Counted from the stretch's first letter, positions 22,839 through 34,313 are shown. The stretch is DNA of 48,470 nt from Rouxiella silvae (GCF_002093625.1 NZ_MRWD01000045.1:1-48470), one strand, 5' to 3'. The notes: generated by a model not told the origin, from the letters alone. Numbers and translations are program-made.

Positions 22839-23519
22839 ATGACCGACACAACAGCAGTGTTCTGGGGCATAGATAAACCCACCTGGGCGGTAATAGGGGC
22901 GATTGCCGCAGTTGCCATTCCGATGATTTACAATATGGTTAACGAAATCATCAAAGCAAGCAGAGAAAGAAAATACGTTATGGTGCAGTTGATTTTCTTG
23001 CTCGACAAGTTTACCTCCGGATGTGAAGCTGTGGCCTGGGATGACGGTTTCCCGCCAGGCCACCCAGGAAATGGCGCTGCGCATAAGCAACATAAGTCGC
23101 CGAAACTCGGTCTGATCACGGTAAAAGGGGAACTAAAGTTTTTAAAAGCAGCACGACTGCATGAACTCCAGAGCATTGATATCAGACAGCGTCAGATCCA
23201 GCAGGAATTACGAGAGGTGGATTGGCAATATGACCACCCTGATTTGAGTAATTATTTTGGACAGCGCCGTAGGCATTATGCCGAACTAGGCATCTTTACA
23301 GCTGAGCTGACGAGGAAAATTTGTCGAGAACTCGTCATCACGCAGGATGAGTGGAAGGGTAAAGAAACGCCAGAGGCATCCTGTCAAAGAAGCCTTATAA
23401 AGTTGAATCGGCGTCGAGCAGACATGACTATGTCGCGTAAATATAACAAGGCAAAATCGGTGATGAAACGCCAAGAAACGGCAAAAAATGCAAAAAGCAG
23501 CAGCGCCAACGACGAATAG
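22839..23519 (+). CDS. One-helix membrane protein of unknown function
   Basis: A 226-residue protein not recognised by name. One membrane helix near the N-terminus (WAVIGAIAAVAIPMIYNMV, about 13-31) is followed by a basic stretch (KASRERKY), so the bulk is probably cytoplasmic. The rest is charged and helical (RQRQIQQELREV, RRRHYAELG) and ends in a Lys/Ser-rich tail. The start at 22839 follows AAGGAACAGGAT; ATG 22824 is an alternative. It is codirectional with the nuclease pair but 87 bases away. Confidence 0.6.
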   Translation: MTDTTAVFWGIDKPTWAVIGAIAAVAIPMIYNMVNEIIKASRERKYVMVQLIFLLDKFTSGCEAVAWDDGFPPGHPGNGAAHKQHKSPKLGLITVKGELKFLKAARLHELQSIDIRQRQIQQELREVDWQYDHPDLSNYFGQRRRHYAELGIFTAELTRKICRELVITQDEWKGKETPEASCQRSLIKLNRRRADMTMSRKYNKAKSVMKRQETAKNAKSSSANDE

Positions 23520-23582
23520 TCTTCAAATTTCACTGGAACATCAAATACAAGTTTCATACCGAAATAAAATTAGGAATTAAAG

Positions 23583-23786
23583 TTGGAAAATATAAGTTGT
23601 AAGGAATTTAAAGATGAGCTAACTAAAAATCTTAGGGGTTATGAAGACTCGCTTGGAGATTGTTTAGAGCAAAAAGATGACCTAAATTCGTCAGATACAG
23701 ACATGCTTGAAGCAACAACATACATAGAGTTGTATTCCATCTTGATAGAAGAATATCAAAGCCAAATTGCCAAACTACCCTGCTAG
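23583..23786 (+). CDS. Small acidic hypothetical protein
   Basis: A 67-residue acidic protein starting at a TTG with AGGA seven bases upstream. It has a helical, coiled-coil-like composition (CKEFKDELTKNL, SILIEEYQSQIAKL) and no membrane segment. Its size and acidity resemble immunity or antitoxin proteins, but there is no adjacent toxin gene beyond the membrane protein 64 bases upstream. No family recognised. Confidence 0.45.
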   Translation: MENISCKEFKDELTKNLRGYEDSLGDCLEQKDDLNSSDTDMLEATTYIELYSILIEEYQSQIAKLPC

Positions 23787-23985
23787 ATATTGAGCCATCA
23801 CTACGTTGAAATCCTAATAGCCGCCAAAATCTACGTTATCCACGCTGTATTAACCCGCAGCTGTGCGTGAACTGCAAAGTACTTCCCGAGAGCACGTCCA
23901 GAGGGCAGTTTGGAGATAGGGAATTCTTGTGCGCTAAAAACATTATTTAACCAATTCATATGGTTAGATTATTTATAAAGTTAAT
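23787..23985. other. Gap without recognisable content
   Basis: I see no gene, repeat or strong hairpin between the small acidic gene and the phosphatase remnant. Confidence 0.4.
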
Positions 23986-24190
23986 CTAGGTAGCGCGCAA
24001 AAAAGCTACGGAGATGTTGTCTTCCAGTGCATTATTGTCGTAAATTAATTCTTCATATACTTTACTCAAAGTATTCTCAGAATGGAGATCATAAATATCA
24101 TGGTCATCAAGGTGGGACCAAAAGCCATCGGTGCAAATAATCAGGGTTTCACCCGCCGTTTGTTCTCGCTCAAACCACTGGAGCTTATGC
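23986..24190 (-). pseudogene. C-terminal fragment of a PP2C-type protein phosphatase
   Basis: The minus strand encodes AGETLIICTDGFWSHL then ALEDNISVAFLRAT and a stop at 23986. L-I-I-C-T-D-G-F-W is the PP2C motif with the metal-binding Asp, and D-N-I-S-V is the next conserved metal-ligand motif. Only the last 65 or so residues remain. The fragment is cut exactly at the end of the IS3-family element. The N-terminal part is not found on the other side of the IS, so sequence was lost as well as interrupted. Confidence 0.7.
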
Positions 24191-24198
24191 TGAAGTGG

Positions 24199-25373
<1,175 letters not shown>

Positions 25374-25556
25374 AATGTCACCTGTTTTTACTGTGAGGTG
25401 ATGATATCACCTCTATTCAGGTGGCCAAATTCAGTGTGCCACTACACTATGACTGAATCCCATGCAACCTAATCAGTGGTAGAAAGGTCCAGACTACCAA
25501 GTTTTCCTTGTTCATATTTCCCTTCTTGATAAATAGTAAAAAGGCTGTTTCGCCTA

Positions 25557-26543
<987 letters not shown>

Positions 26544-26698
26544 GATTACCTCAATTTGGTTGTTCTAAATTCTTTTAAATAATTGAAAGTGCATCTCTTA
26601 AGAAGAATGAAACAATTTCAAATCTATGCAGATATAAAAGTTTAGAATAGTGACTGGATAAAACTATGGCTAAATAGCAATAAGATTTATGAGGTAAA

Positions 26699-26842
26699 TT
26701 AATTAATTGACGCCGATGGATACGGACAATTTAAAATAAGAACTGCGGCCATCAGAGGTACGAAAAAGATTATCGCGAGAGCTAGAACTGTCATCATCAG
26801 TAGCACGCCGGCCAGCGTTAGCTTCAGGGCTTTGCGTATCAT
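26699..26842 (-). CDS. Possible small membrane peptide
   Basis: A 47-residue frame, MIRKALKLTLAGVLLMMTVL and so on, with a single very hydrophobic stretch (about 8-38) after three basic residues, then CPYPSASIN. The composition is that of a single-pass inner-membrane peptide. No clear ribosome site precedes the ATG, so it may instead be the relic of a longer membrane protein. GC content is higher than that of the surrounding gap. Confidence 0.35.
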   Translation of the reverse strand: MIRKALKLTLAGVLLMMTVLALAIIFFVPLMAAVLILNCPYPSASIN

Positions 26843-27099
26843 TGCGCGGCGCAAACTATTTTAGATGCGTTAACGGGCACATTATTGAAACTTTTTTCAC
26901 TAACTAAAATAAAATAGTGAGTAGATTAACGTCAACTGTCATTAAATTTTCTCATATCGGTTATCACAGAAAGACCCTTCTTAAATGTCATGCCGTTCAT
27001 TAAAGTTACCTTTCACGGCTTAGCCCACCTAGGCCTCTACAATATTTCGTTGAGTGTTTTATTTCTTTTTGAAGCCCACTGTAGAACAGGAAGATTTTT
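26843..27099. other. AT-rich gap
   Basis: No gene seen. GAAGCCCACTGTAGAACAGGAAG-type sequence directly before 27100 contains AGGAAG, a possible ribosome site for the broken esterase gene. Confidence 0.35.
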
Positions 27100-27852
27100 A
27101 TGCATTGCGCTTTGAAACGGTTACTCATCGCGGCAGATATAGGTTTCCTGATGCCACGTCTACATGCGGCTGAAGAAAAACTCACCCCCCTGTTGCAAAT
27201 CGATAGTGGGGAGCTAAGAAGTATTGAACAGGAAAACATGAATGCCTACCTTGGCATACCCTACGCAAAACCGCCCGTTGGTAGTCTGCGTTGGATGCCA
27301 CCGCAAAAAAATACACCTTGGAAAATGCCCTATAGCGCAACAAAGTTCGGAAATTTTTGTGCTCAAAATGCCGAGCTTGGCGTATTTGGTAAAGCGGGTG
27401 GGAGTGAAGACTACCTCTATCTAAATGTTTATCGCAGCAAAGATGTAAAAGGGTGCGATAAGAAACTGCCAGTTCTTTTCTGGATCCACGGAGGCAGTTT
27501 ATGGGTGGGTACCAGCAATGATTATGATCCCAGTATGAATTCGCCGAAAGAACGACTCCGTCATATTTAAAACCGACCACATTCTTTTTAGGAGCTGCCC
27601 ATGCCTCTGAACTGGCCTACCTTTTCCCAGGATTTCATGGTGGTAATGGCTTGCCTGTGAAGCTGCACGCCCTGCAAACAAAACTTGCGGAGCAGAGCTG
27701 GCGCGTTGACGTCAGGCAACTCAACATGGCCGCGATACAACAAATCTGAAGATAACTATATGCGTCTGATATTGCCCGCTGCGGAGATGGGATCTGGCAA
27801 TTTCAACGAGACTCATTATTGTGCTTTCTGGGGTCAAGCTGGAATTTATTGA
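27100..27852 (+). pseudogene. Type-B carboxylesterase with a large internal deletion
   Basis: The first part (27100-27570) encodes a signal-like N-terminus, then YLGIPYAKPPVGSLRW, GGSEDYLYLNVY and LPVLFWIHGGSLWVGT, the N-terminal half of a PnbA-type carboxylesterase including the oxyanion loop. It then stops. From about 27583, in shifted frames, FLGAAHASELAYLFPG (with the catalytic His) and, after another shift, STWPRYNKSEDNYMRL to NETHYCAFWGQAG match the C-terminus of the same family. The centre, with the nucleophile Ser (GESAGG) and the Glu, is missing: about 250 residues of the usual 500. The gene is therefore dead. Confidence 0.75.
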
Positions 27853-27961
27853 GAATTTCAATGCATGAACTGAGAGCTAAAGCCAAATAACATTGCCACT
27901 TCGTCGGAACATGCAAGTTGGAGCGGTGTAGTTCGTTAGTACTCAAACAGGTAGGAAATTT

Positions 27962-28714
27962 ATGACCCATAATGTGAATATAGAAGGCAAAGTCATCGTT
28001 ATTACCGGAGCAAGCAGTGGGCTGGGTGAAGCCACTGCGAGACTGTTGGCCTTAAATGGGGCTAGTCTGGTACTGGCGGCCCGAAGAGAAGATCGCATTC
28101 AGGTTCTGGCGGATGAATTAAAGAAAACCAACGGAAAGATCATCGCAGTTAAGACAGATGTGACTCAGTGCGATCAGGTGCAGCGCCTTGTCGATACGGC
28201 GGTCAATAAGTTTGGCCAGGTTGACGTCATCATCAATAACGCGGGCGTCATGCCGCTTTCACTGTTAGAAAAATGCGAAGTGAAAGAGTGGGACCAGATG
28301 ATTGATATCAATATTAAAGGCGTTCTGTACGGGATTGCGGCAGTGCTTCCCTACATGAAATCGCGTAAAAGCGGTCATATTATTAATGTGGCCTCGACGG
28401 CGGGCCATCGTGTCATGCCGACATCCTCAGTGTATTCCGCAACGAAATATGCCGTCAGAGTTTTGTCAGAAGGGCTGCGTCAGGAAGTCACGCCTTACAA
28501 TATCCGCACAACGATCATTTCTCCCGGGGCAAGTTCTACTGGCCTGTTAGACGGGATCAGTGACGGTAATTTGCAGGATACCATCAGGAAAAGCGCATCT
28601 GCTTTTTCATTGCCGCCTGAGGCCTTTGCCAAAATGGTTCTGTTTGCGATTGAGCAGCCTGATGAAGTTGATGTTAACGAAATCCTGTTCCGCCCAACCT
28701 CGCAGGAAAAGTAG
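27962..28714 (+). CDS. SDR-family oxidoreductase
   Basis: A 250-residue classical short-chain dehydrogenase. [12 protein letters not shown] is the cofactor-binding T-G-x3-G-x-G; INNAG, the Ser in NVASTAGH and Y-S-A-T-K complete the active site. An Arg-Arg after the second strand (LAARREDR) suggests NADP(H). It ends [12 protein letters not shown], almost identical to the SDR at 47173, to which it is clearly paralogous. AGGA-containing sequence precedes the ATG. First intact gene of the plus-strand run 27962-31570 with an isochorismatase-like and an aldo/keto reductase gene. Confidence 0.92.
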   Translation: MTHNVNIEGKVIVITGASSGLGEATARLLALNGASLVLAARREDRIQVLADELKKTNGKIIAVKTDVTQCDQVQRLVDTAVNKFGQVDVIINNAGVMPLSLLEKCEVKEWDQMIDINIKGVLYGIAAVLPYMKSRKSGHIINVASTAGHRVMPTSSVYSATKYAVRVLSEGLRQEVTPYNIRTTIISPGASSTGLLDGISDGNLQDTIRKSASAFSLPPEAFAKMVLFAIEQPDEVDVNEILFRPTSQEK

Positions 28715-28849
28715 CGGTTCACTTTTTTGAGAACGCAAACCCCTCCCCCCGATGTGTAAAAGCCGGGGAGCATTCGCTACGCACACCCTCTTTATTTAGG
28801 CCGCCAAGAGTACATTGCCCGAAAAGTCAGAGAGAATCTGGAGAAATCA

Positions 28850-29593
28850 ATGCCCTATCCCAGCCATGCAACGCCATCATTAGCTGCGTCCACCTCTAGC
28901 GTGAGTCATACCAGAGCTTTTTTCCTCAGTATTAGCTTACTGACTGCAGCGATCATTTCAGCACCGGTTAGTGCTAATACTAAAATGCAGCCGGCTCCCC
29001 CGGCTCCCATCGTCAATAGTGACAATCACATTCTTAATGCTCGTGATGTGCAGATCATTTTTGTTGATTTACAGCCAGAGCTGATTAAAGGAAGTCAGAC
29101 GGTAAAACCTGAAGCACTGGCGGGCAATGCCGCCATTCTGGCTAAAGTCGCCAGCCTGACGCACGTCCCAGTGACGTTTTCAATCGTGCCGGTTCAGGGA
29201 GAGGCTGGCCACAATATTCCAGAACTGAGCCAGTACGCCACGGTTAACAATACCGTGCCGCGAGTTATGGCTGGAACGTTTATGGAACCCCGACTGGTTT
29301 CTGCTCTTGCATCTCATCACCGTAAAACGCTGGTTATTTCTGGCTTCGCGACGGAAGTCGCCGTGCTTCAGACGGCGCTGGATGCACGCAAGGCCGGATA
29401 TACGGTGTATGTTGCGATGGACGCGACGGGCAGCCGCTCGGGCCGCACGGAAAGTGCGGCGATGCAGCAGATGGAAATGGCGGGTGCCATACCGACATCT
29501 GTACTGGCGGTTGCTGCACAGCTTGCCCCTAATTTTTCTAAAAAGCCGGGTTCAGATGTTCTGGCCACATTTGATTCACTCAGTTCCCCTTAA
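28850..29593 (+). CDS. Exported isochorismatase-fold protein lacking the catalytic Cys
   Basis: A 247-residue isochorismatase-like hydrolase with a Sec signal (hydrophobic stretch AFFLSISLLTAAIISAPVSA, cleavage about residue 42). The fold is shown by IIFVDLQPEL with the family Asp, then VPVTFSIVPV and ISGFATEVAVLQTALDARKAG. In cysteine hydrolases of this superfamily the position after T-E-V is Cys; here it is Ala (TEVAV), so it cannot work as a YcaC/nicotinamidase-type hydrolase, although EntB/PhzD-type isochorismatases also lack this Cys. GGAG precedes the ATG. Its export is unusual, since the family is mostly cytoplasmic. Confidence 0.82.
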   Translation: MPYPSHATPSLAASTSSVSHTRAFFLSISLLTAAIISAPVSANTKMQPAPPAPIVNSDNHILNARDVQIIFVDLQPELIKGSQTVKPEALAGNAAILAKVASLTHVPVTFSIVPVQGEAGHNIPELSQYATVNNTVPRVMAGTFMEPRLVSALASHHRKTLVISGFATEVAVLQTALDARKAGYTVYVAMDATGSRSGRTESAAMQQMEMAGAIPTSVLAVAAQLAPNFSKKPGSDVLATFDSLSSP

Positions 29594-29686
29594 GCGATAA
29601 TCACAGTCATTACCCTTCGCGGTTTGCCTAAAACCGCTATGCGAATACCCATGTAATCCGAAAGTTATAAGTAAGGAGTATCTAAG

Positions 29687-30775
29687 ATGAAATATCGCAA
29701 GCTAGGTAAAACCGGCACTGCCGTATCAGAGCTGGCACTGGGTACGATGTATTTTGGTGAAGAAACCAATGAAACCGATGCGTTTGCCATTCTTGATACA
29801 TTTACCGACGCAGGCGGCAGCCTGATTGATACCTCAAACGTATACGTCAACGGAAAGTCCGAGGAGGTGCTTGGCCGCTGGCTGGCGGCCCGACCTGCTG
29901 AAGTTACAGACCGGCTGGTGATCGCCACTAAAGGCCGCTTCAGCGCCAGCTCCGACGTCAATGACTCCGGGCTGTCACGCCGTCATCTGCAGCGCTCACT
30001 GGAAGGTTCATTGAAGCGTCTTGGTTTGGAACAGGTTGACCTTTATCAGCTTCACGCCTCTGACATGGAGACACCCGTTGAGGAAACGCTCCTTTTTCTC
30101 AACGATGCCGTACAATCAGGCAAAATTAACTACATCGGCCTGTCTAACTTTACCGCCTGGCAACTCCAGTTGATGATTTCGACCGCTAAAGAGATGGGGT
30201 TGTACCTGCCTGTATCGCTCCAACCCCAGTACAGCCTGCTGTCGAGGGAGATTGAATGGGAAATCGTGCCTGCGGCACTTTATAACGGGATCGGTCTGTT
30301 GCCATGGTCTCCGCTGGCTGGCGGCTTCCTCGCCGGAAAATATCAGCGTGGTGGCGTTCCGGCTGCGGATACGCGTGCAGGCTCGAACAAAGCACTCTAT
30401 CAGTTTGTGTCCGGTGAGTATGCGGAATCTGAACGTAACTGGGCAACCATCAATCTGGTCAATCAAATTGCGCAGGAAATGGGCGTTTCATCAGCACAGG
30501 TTTCACTGCGCTGGCTGGCCGAGCGACCGGGCGTTATTGCCCCAATTTGCGGCGCACGTACCGTTAATCAACTAAAAGATAATCTGGGAATGGTGAACGT
30601 TACGCTGAGCGACGTGGCAATGCATATGCTGGATGAGGTCAGCAAACCGGTTTCAGGTGGCTATCCCTACGGTGAGTTTGGTCAGTGGCAGCGTGAACGC
30701 TGGATGCAGGATGGTTCGCCGGAGCCCATACCCGTGGTAACAGCCGGTTCATCGCATCCGTTAGGAAACAAATGA
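29687..30775 (+). CDS. Aldo/keto reductase, long form
   Basis: A 362-residue aldo/keto reductase. ALGTMYFGEE, then LIDTSNVYVNGKSE (Asp and Tyr), LVIATKGRF (Lys) and DLYQLHASD (His) give the tetrad; the phosphate-binding end is APICGARTVNQLKDNLG. Length and the G-x-S-E-E-V-L-G segment fit the AKR group of about 350 residues. GTAAGGAG precedes the ATG. It lies 93 bases after the isochorismatase-like gene and is followed by a strong hairpin, so it likely ends a transcript begun at 27962. Substrate unknown. Confidence 0.92.
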   Translation: MKYRKLGKTGTAVSELALGTMYFGEETNETDAFAILDTFTDAGGSLIDTSNVYVNGKSEEVLGRWLAARPAEVTDRLVIATKGRFSASSDVNDSGLSRRHLQRSLEGSLKRLGLEQVDLYQLHASDMETPVEETLLFLNDAVQSGKINYIGLSNFTAWQLQLMISTAKEMGLYLPVSLQPQYSLLSREIEWEIVPAALYNGIGLLPWSPLAGGFLAGKYQRGGVPAADTRAGSNKALYQFVSGEYAESERNWATINLVNQIAQEMGVSSAQVSLRWLAERPGVIAPICGARTVNQLKDNLGMVNVTLSDVAMHMLDEVSKPVSGGYPYGEFGQWQRERWMQDGSPEPIPVVTAGSSHPLGNK

Positions 30776-30805
30776 CCGCGCTACTAAAAACACGCTGATA
30801 ACCCA

Positions 30806-30834
30806 CCGTTGGTCCCTTTAGTTGGGGCCAACGG
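30806..30834 (+). terminator. Strong hairpin after the aldo/keto reductase
   Basis: CCGTTGGTCCC and GGGGCCAACGG form an 11-base stem (one wobble) around a 7-base loop. No T tract follows, so it may be a Rho-assisted or processing structure rather than a classical terminator. Confidence 0.5.
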
Positions 30835-30908
30835 ATCAGCACTTCGTCCTATATTTGCTTTCGACGACCTCTAGGCCATATCAGATATCAATCGGGAATA
30901 AGCAAAAA

Positions 30909-31570
30909 ATGAAAACCTTTGTCAGTATTGGCACCGGCCCGGGTATCGGTTTTGCTACCGCAGAACGCTTTGCCCGTGAAGGATTTCGAATCATCCTTAC
31001 CGCACGCAACCTGGAACGTACCACCGGGCTCGCTCAGCGCTTCAGGCGCAAGGCTTTGATGCGGAAGTCTACGCCCTCGACGCCACTGACGCTGATAAAG
31101 TTGTCGCTTTAATCGCGGAGATAGAAGCCAGCCATCGTGCTGTGGATGTGCTGCATTACAACGCGGCGAGCTTGCGCAAGGCGACGCTTGCCGTTCAGCC
31201 TGTGGAAACCTTCAACAGCGATCTGGCCGTGAATATCGGCGGTGCAATGGCAGCCGCTCAGGCCGTCATGGCTACAATGTCAGCGCGTCAGTCAGGCTCA
31301 ATTCTTCTGACTGACGGTACGTTAGGTATTAACCCCAGCCCTGGGCATCTGTCACTGAGCATCGGTAAAGCGGGTATTCGCGCACTGACGTTAGGCCTGT
31401 TCGATGCCACCAAGGAAAAGGGAGTCCATGTCGCAACGGTTACGGTCGGTGCCTATTATGTACAGCTGGACTCCGGAGAAGCTTCAGAGATTGCTGAAGA
31501 GTTTTGGAAATTGCATATTCAGAAGGATAACTGGACAGCTGAAACGATCTATTCCCCTTCAGCAGAATAG
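30909..31570 (+). pseudogene. SDR-family oxidoreductase with a one-base frameshift
   Basis: The start (MKTFVSIGTGPGIGFATAER, FRIILTARN) is an SDR with an atypical G-x-G-P-G-I-G cofactor motif. Near 31035 the frame is lost; in the next frame the protein continues QAQGFDAEVYALDATDADKV then VDVLHYNAASLRKATL and runs to a stop at 31570. Restoring one base in CTCAGCGCTTCAGG joins the two parts as LAQRLQAQGFDAEV. N-A-G of typical SDRs is N-A-A, and the usual Y-x-x-x-K is replaced by a sequence with LSIGKAG, so it is of the divergent YdfG-like/NAA group. A sequencing error is also possible. Confidence 0.8.
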
Positions 31571-31628
31571 ACGCACGAGATACTCAGCTTCCAGCATGCC
31601 CAGCAGAAAATGGCGATGGGACACGCAT

Positions 31629-31664
31629 CCCGCCAGCGGCAGTAACAGAATTGCCGCTGGCGGG
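31629..31664. terminator. Bidirectional hairpin between convergent genes
   Basis: CCCGCCAGCGGCA and TGCCGCTGGCGGG form a perfect 13-base stem with a 10-base loop, between the end of the SDR pseudogene and the convergent MFS gene. The structure can act on both strands although T tracts are short. Confidence 0.7.
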
Positions 31665-31684
31665 TATTACCGATTTACGTTCTG

Positions 31685-32878
31685 TTAGTTGTTCATTGCC
31701 GGACGAATGCGAAACAGAATTAATGCCGCCGCACAGATAAGCGTGACTGCGCTACCAATGATGGCGCCGTATGCGCCGGTGCGATCAATAAGGAAACCCC
31801 CCATGCCTGCACCGACCGTAACAGCCAATTGAATGGCTGCAACCTGCAATCCACCGCCACTTTCGGTCTCGTCCGGTACTGCGCGAGTCAGCCAGGTTGT
31901 CCAAGCAACGGGCACGGCACCAAACAGAAAGCCCCACACCACGACTAACAGAGCAACAATGATGGTCGACTGTCCGATCACCACCAGTGCAAAGGCCAGA
32001 GCAGACATACACAAGGGCATCAGTGCCAGAGTCATGCGCAGGCTACGTGCCAGCATCATCCCGGCAAAAGATGTTCCGGCAATATTGGCGACACCGAAGC
32101 AGAACAACAGTGTCGATACGCCATTAACGCCAAAGCCGGCGGCCTGTTCTAGGAATGGTCGAAGGTAAGTGAAGAAGGCAAAATGTCCGCCGAACACTAA
32201 TGCCATACCCAGCATACCTGCACCAATTTGCGGCCTTTTCAGCAGGCTGAAAAGTGTGCCTAAACTGGATTGGCTGCGGGGCTGCATCTGTGGCAGCACC
32301 CGCCATTGCCAGACTAATCCCACCACACCTAATAATGCAGCTGCATCAAATACGCCGCGCCAGCCGATCAAGCCACCGAGCCAGGTACCCAGGGGAGCCG
32401 CTATGGCCATTGCAATCGACACCCCGCCAAAGATGATTGAAAGTGCGCGCGGAATGCTGGCTTCAGGGACCAACCGCATCGCGATGGCCGCCGCCATTGA
32501 CCAAAAGCCACCGAGCGAAACTCCCAGTAAAACGCGACCGGCAATTAAGGTGGGGTAGCTCGACGAAATGCTGACCAAGGTATTGGATACGATATAAATT
32601 AGCGTAAACATCAACAACACCAGACGGCGATCAAGCCGACGGGTTGCCGCTGCAATAAACAGGCTGGCTATCATCCCCACGACCGACGTAGCCGTAACGG
32701 CTTGACCCGCCATGCCTTCTGACACATTGAGCGCCGAGGCAATCGGCGTCAGCAGGCTTATAGGCAATAGTTCCGCCGTGACAAGACACACCACGCTAAA
32801 TGACAGAGAAAATACGGCACTCCATTGCGCATTTGATGGGGCTAATGTCTTTTCTTTTATTATTGAGCTTTGACTCAT
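31685..32878 (-). CDS. NepI-like MFS efflux transporter
   Basis: A 397-residue 12-helix major-facilitator transporter closely resembling NepI, the purine-ribonucleoside efflux pump: NAQWSAVFSLSFSVVCLVTAE, ELLPISLLTPIA, GLGGFW-like LGVSLGGFWSMAAAIAMRLVP and FFTYLRPFLEQAAGFGV match that family along its length. The DHA1 motif in the loop between helices 2 and 3 is present as TRRLDRR. Located in the inner membrane and driven by the proton gradient. It is divergent from a LysR gene 130 bases away, the likely regulator. The actual substrate in this island may differ from nucleosides. Confidence 0.88.
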   Translation of the reverse strand: MSQSSIIKEKTLAPSNAQWSAVFSLSFSVVCLVTAELLPISLLTPIASALNVSEGMAGQAVTATSVVGMIASLFIAAATRRLDRRLVLLMFTLIYIVSNTLVSISSSYPTLIAGRVLLGVSLGGFWSMAAAIAMRLVPEASIPRALSIIFGGVSIAMAIAAPLGTWLGGLIGWRGVFDAAALLGVVGLVWQWRVLPQMQPRSQSSLGTLFSLLKRPQIGAGMLGMALVFGGHFAFFTYLRPFLEQAAGFGVNGVSTLLFCFGVANIAGTSFAGMMLARSLRMTLALMPLCMSALAFALVVIGQSTIIVALLVVVWGFLFGAVPVAWTTWLTRAVPDETESGGGLQVAAIQLAVTVGAGMGGFLIDRTGAYGAIIGSAVTLICAAALILFRIRPAMNN

Positions 32879-32973
32879 AATTTACGTCTCTAATGGTTTT
32901 GCACTGAAATACGCGGCAGAGCAGTGTGAATAACAACGATCATTTTAAGGAATGCGGTGCCATCTAAGAAGTG

Positions 32974-32996
32974 TCATACTCAGATTACTGGTATGA
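32974..32996. promoter_or_regulatory. LysR-type operator candidate
   Basis: TCATAC and GTATGA, a perfect 6-base inverted repeat with an 11-base spacer, lie in the MFS/LysR divergent gap, 12 bases before the LysR start. The spacing fits the T-N11-A rule of LysR boxes. The right arm context ACTGGTATGA partly recurs at 46644-46653 (ACTGGTATCC) upstream of the cupin-SDR pair. Confidence 0.55.
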
Positions 32997-33008
32997 GGTA
33001 AATTCATA

Positions 33009-33905
33009 ATGAGCACCATAAACTTTAATGGCCTGTCTGTGTTTATCGTTGTTGCACGTGAACGAAGTTTTACCCGGGCAGCGGCGCACCTTGGTATTTC
33101 GCAGTCTGCAGTTAGCCATAGCATCAATGCGCTGGAAGAAAGTCTGGGAATGCGGCTGCTAACACGCACAACTCGGGGGGCTGCGCCGACAGAGGCTGGC
33201 GAACGGTTATTGTCTAATCTGACACCTTATTATGCCGGGATAGAAGCTGAGCTTTCAGCCTTAACAGCACTTTGCGAGAAACCCTCCGGCACGGTGCGGA
33301 TCAGCACTCACGACCATGCTGCTACCACCATTATCTGGCCTAAATTGGGTCCGTTGCTGCGGAACTATCCTGATATTACCCTCGAGATCAATATTGATTA
33401 TGGATTAATCGACATCGTCTCAGAACGTTATGATGCAGGTGTCCGAAACGGTGACCAGATAGCCAATGACATGATCGCGATGCGGATATCCCCCGATTAT
33501 CGAATGTTAGTGGTCGGCTCGCCTGATTACTTTGCGCAGCATGACGCTCCAATGACTCCTCATGATTTGATAGCACATAATTGTGCCAATCTACGGCTTT
33601 CGACTCATGGCGGGATATATGCCTGGGAGTTTGAGAAAGACGGAAAATCCGTAAATGTGCAGGTGCCGGGACAGATGATTTTCAACACATCACCTCAACT
33701 CCTCACTGCTGCATTGGAAGGCTATGCTTTAGCGTATGCCCCTGAGGACTTGGTGGAGCCTTATATTAAAGCAGGCAAACTTGTTACCGCTCTCGAAGAC
33801 TGGAGTCCACATTTTCCTGGCTATCATCTCTATTATCCAAGTCGACGCCACTCTCTGCCTGCCTTTCAACTGGTTCTCGATGCGTTACGTTATCAGGTGG
33901 GATAA
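33009..33905 (+). CDS. LysR-family regulator (CrgA-like)
   Basis: A 298-residue LysR regulator: FIVVARERSFTRAAAHLGIS and QSAVSHSINALEESLGMRLL form the DNA-binding domain, and TRTTRGAAPTEAGE the linker. The effector domain has LRLSTHGGIYAWEFEKDG and ends with YYPSRRHSLPAFQLVLDALRY. The same pattern occurs in the LysR at 39378 (RLPTHGGFYVWEFEKDG), so the two are paralogues and may sense related ligands. Divergent from the NepI-like exporter. Overlapped by a candidate operator just upstream of its ATG, suggesting autoregulation. Confidence 0.92.
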   Translation: MSTINFNGLSVFIVVARERSFTRAAAHLGISQSAVSHSINALEESLGMRLLTRTTRGAAPTEAGERLLSNLTPYYAGIEAELSALTALCEKPSGTVRISTHDHAATTIIWPKLGPLLRNYPDITLEINIDYGLIDIVSERYDAGVRNGDQIANDMIAMRISPDYRMLVVGSPDYFAQHDAPMTPHDLIAHNCANLRLSTHGGIYAWEFEKDGKSVNVQVPGQMIFNTSPQLLTAALEGYALAYAPEDLVEPYIKAGKLVTALEDWSPHFPGYHLYYPSRRHSLPAFQLVLDALRYQVG

Positions 33906-33952
33906 CGGATTACGTGAACACCCATCCAGTACCGACGTCGTCTGAAAACGCT

Positions 33953-34168
33953 TCAGACTCTGTTTGGATTGAGCACAAATTTCTCGCCGATAGCCCGACG
34001 CGCATACTCGCTAATGATATCGGGCCTGCGCAACTCGGTAAACGAAATCACACGCTTGTAGTTGATAGTGAAAGTCGTTTTGATTTCGTTCGCGATGCGT
34101 TGCTTCATTTCCCCTACTTCAGCAGGGGGAGCTTGTTGAGTGAAATGAATACTGCTCCCATCGCCCAT
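33953..34168 (-). pseudogene. Unidentified gene fragment
   Basis: A minus-strand frame of about 71 residues reads PPAEVGEMKQRIANEIKTTF, then YKRVISFTELRRPDIISEYAR and GEKFVLNPN. It looks like the C-terminal part of a real protein (regular helix periodicity, Arg/Glu pairs) but it lacks a ribosome site and an N-terminal domain. Family not recognised. The rest of 33906-34313 is empty. Confidence 0.35.
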
Positions 34169-34313
34169 TCCAGAACGAAGGCGAGGTTAAACCGCCTCTA
34201 GCCGTCTAAACCCATCAACTTGCTTGTGCATGCCAGAACCATACCGGCTATAGGTTGCTGCTGATTTATTCAGGACGACTTCATCGCGGCAAGGATCTTA
34301 ATGAGACTCAGAT

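Noticed and set aside
28755..28780. CTCCCC/GGGGAG hairpin after the first SDR as a terminator
   Set aside because: The stem is short with a long loop and no T tract, so I do not list it as a terminator.
33914..34201. Plus-strand frame after the LysR gene
   Set aside because: The opposite strand has the more protein-like sequence; the plus frame has no ribosome site or family features.
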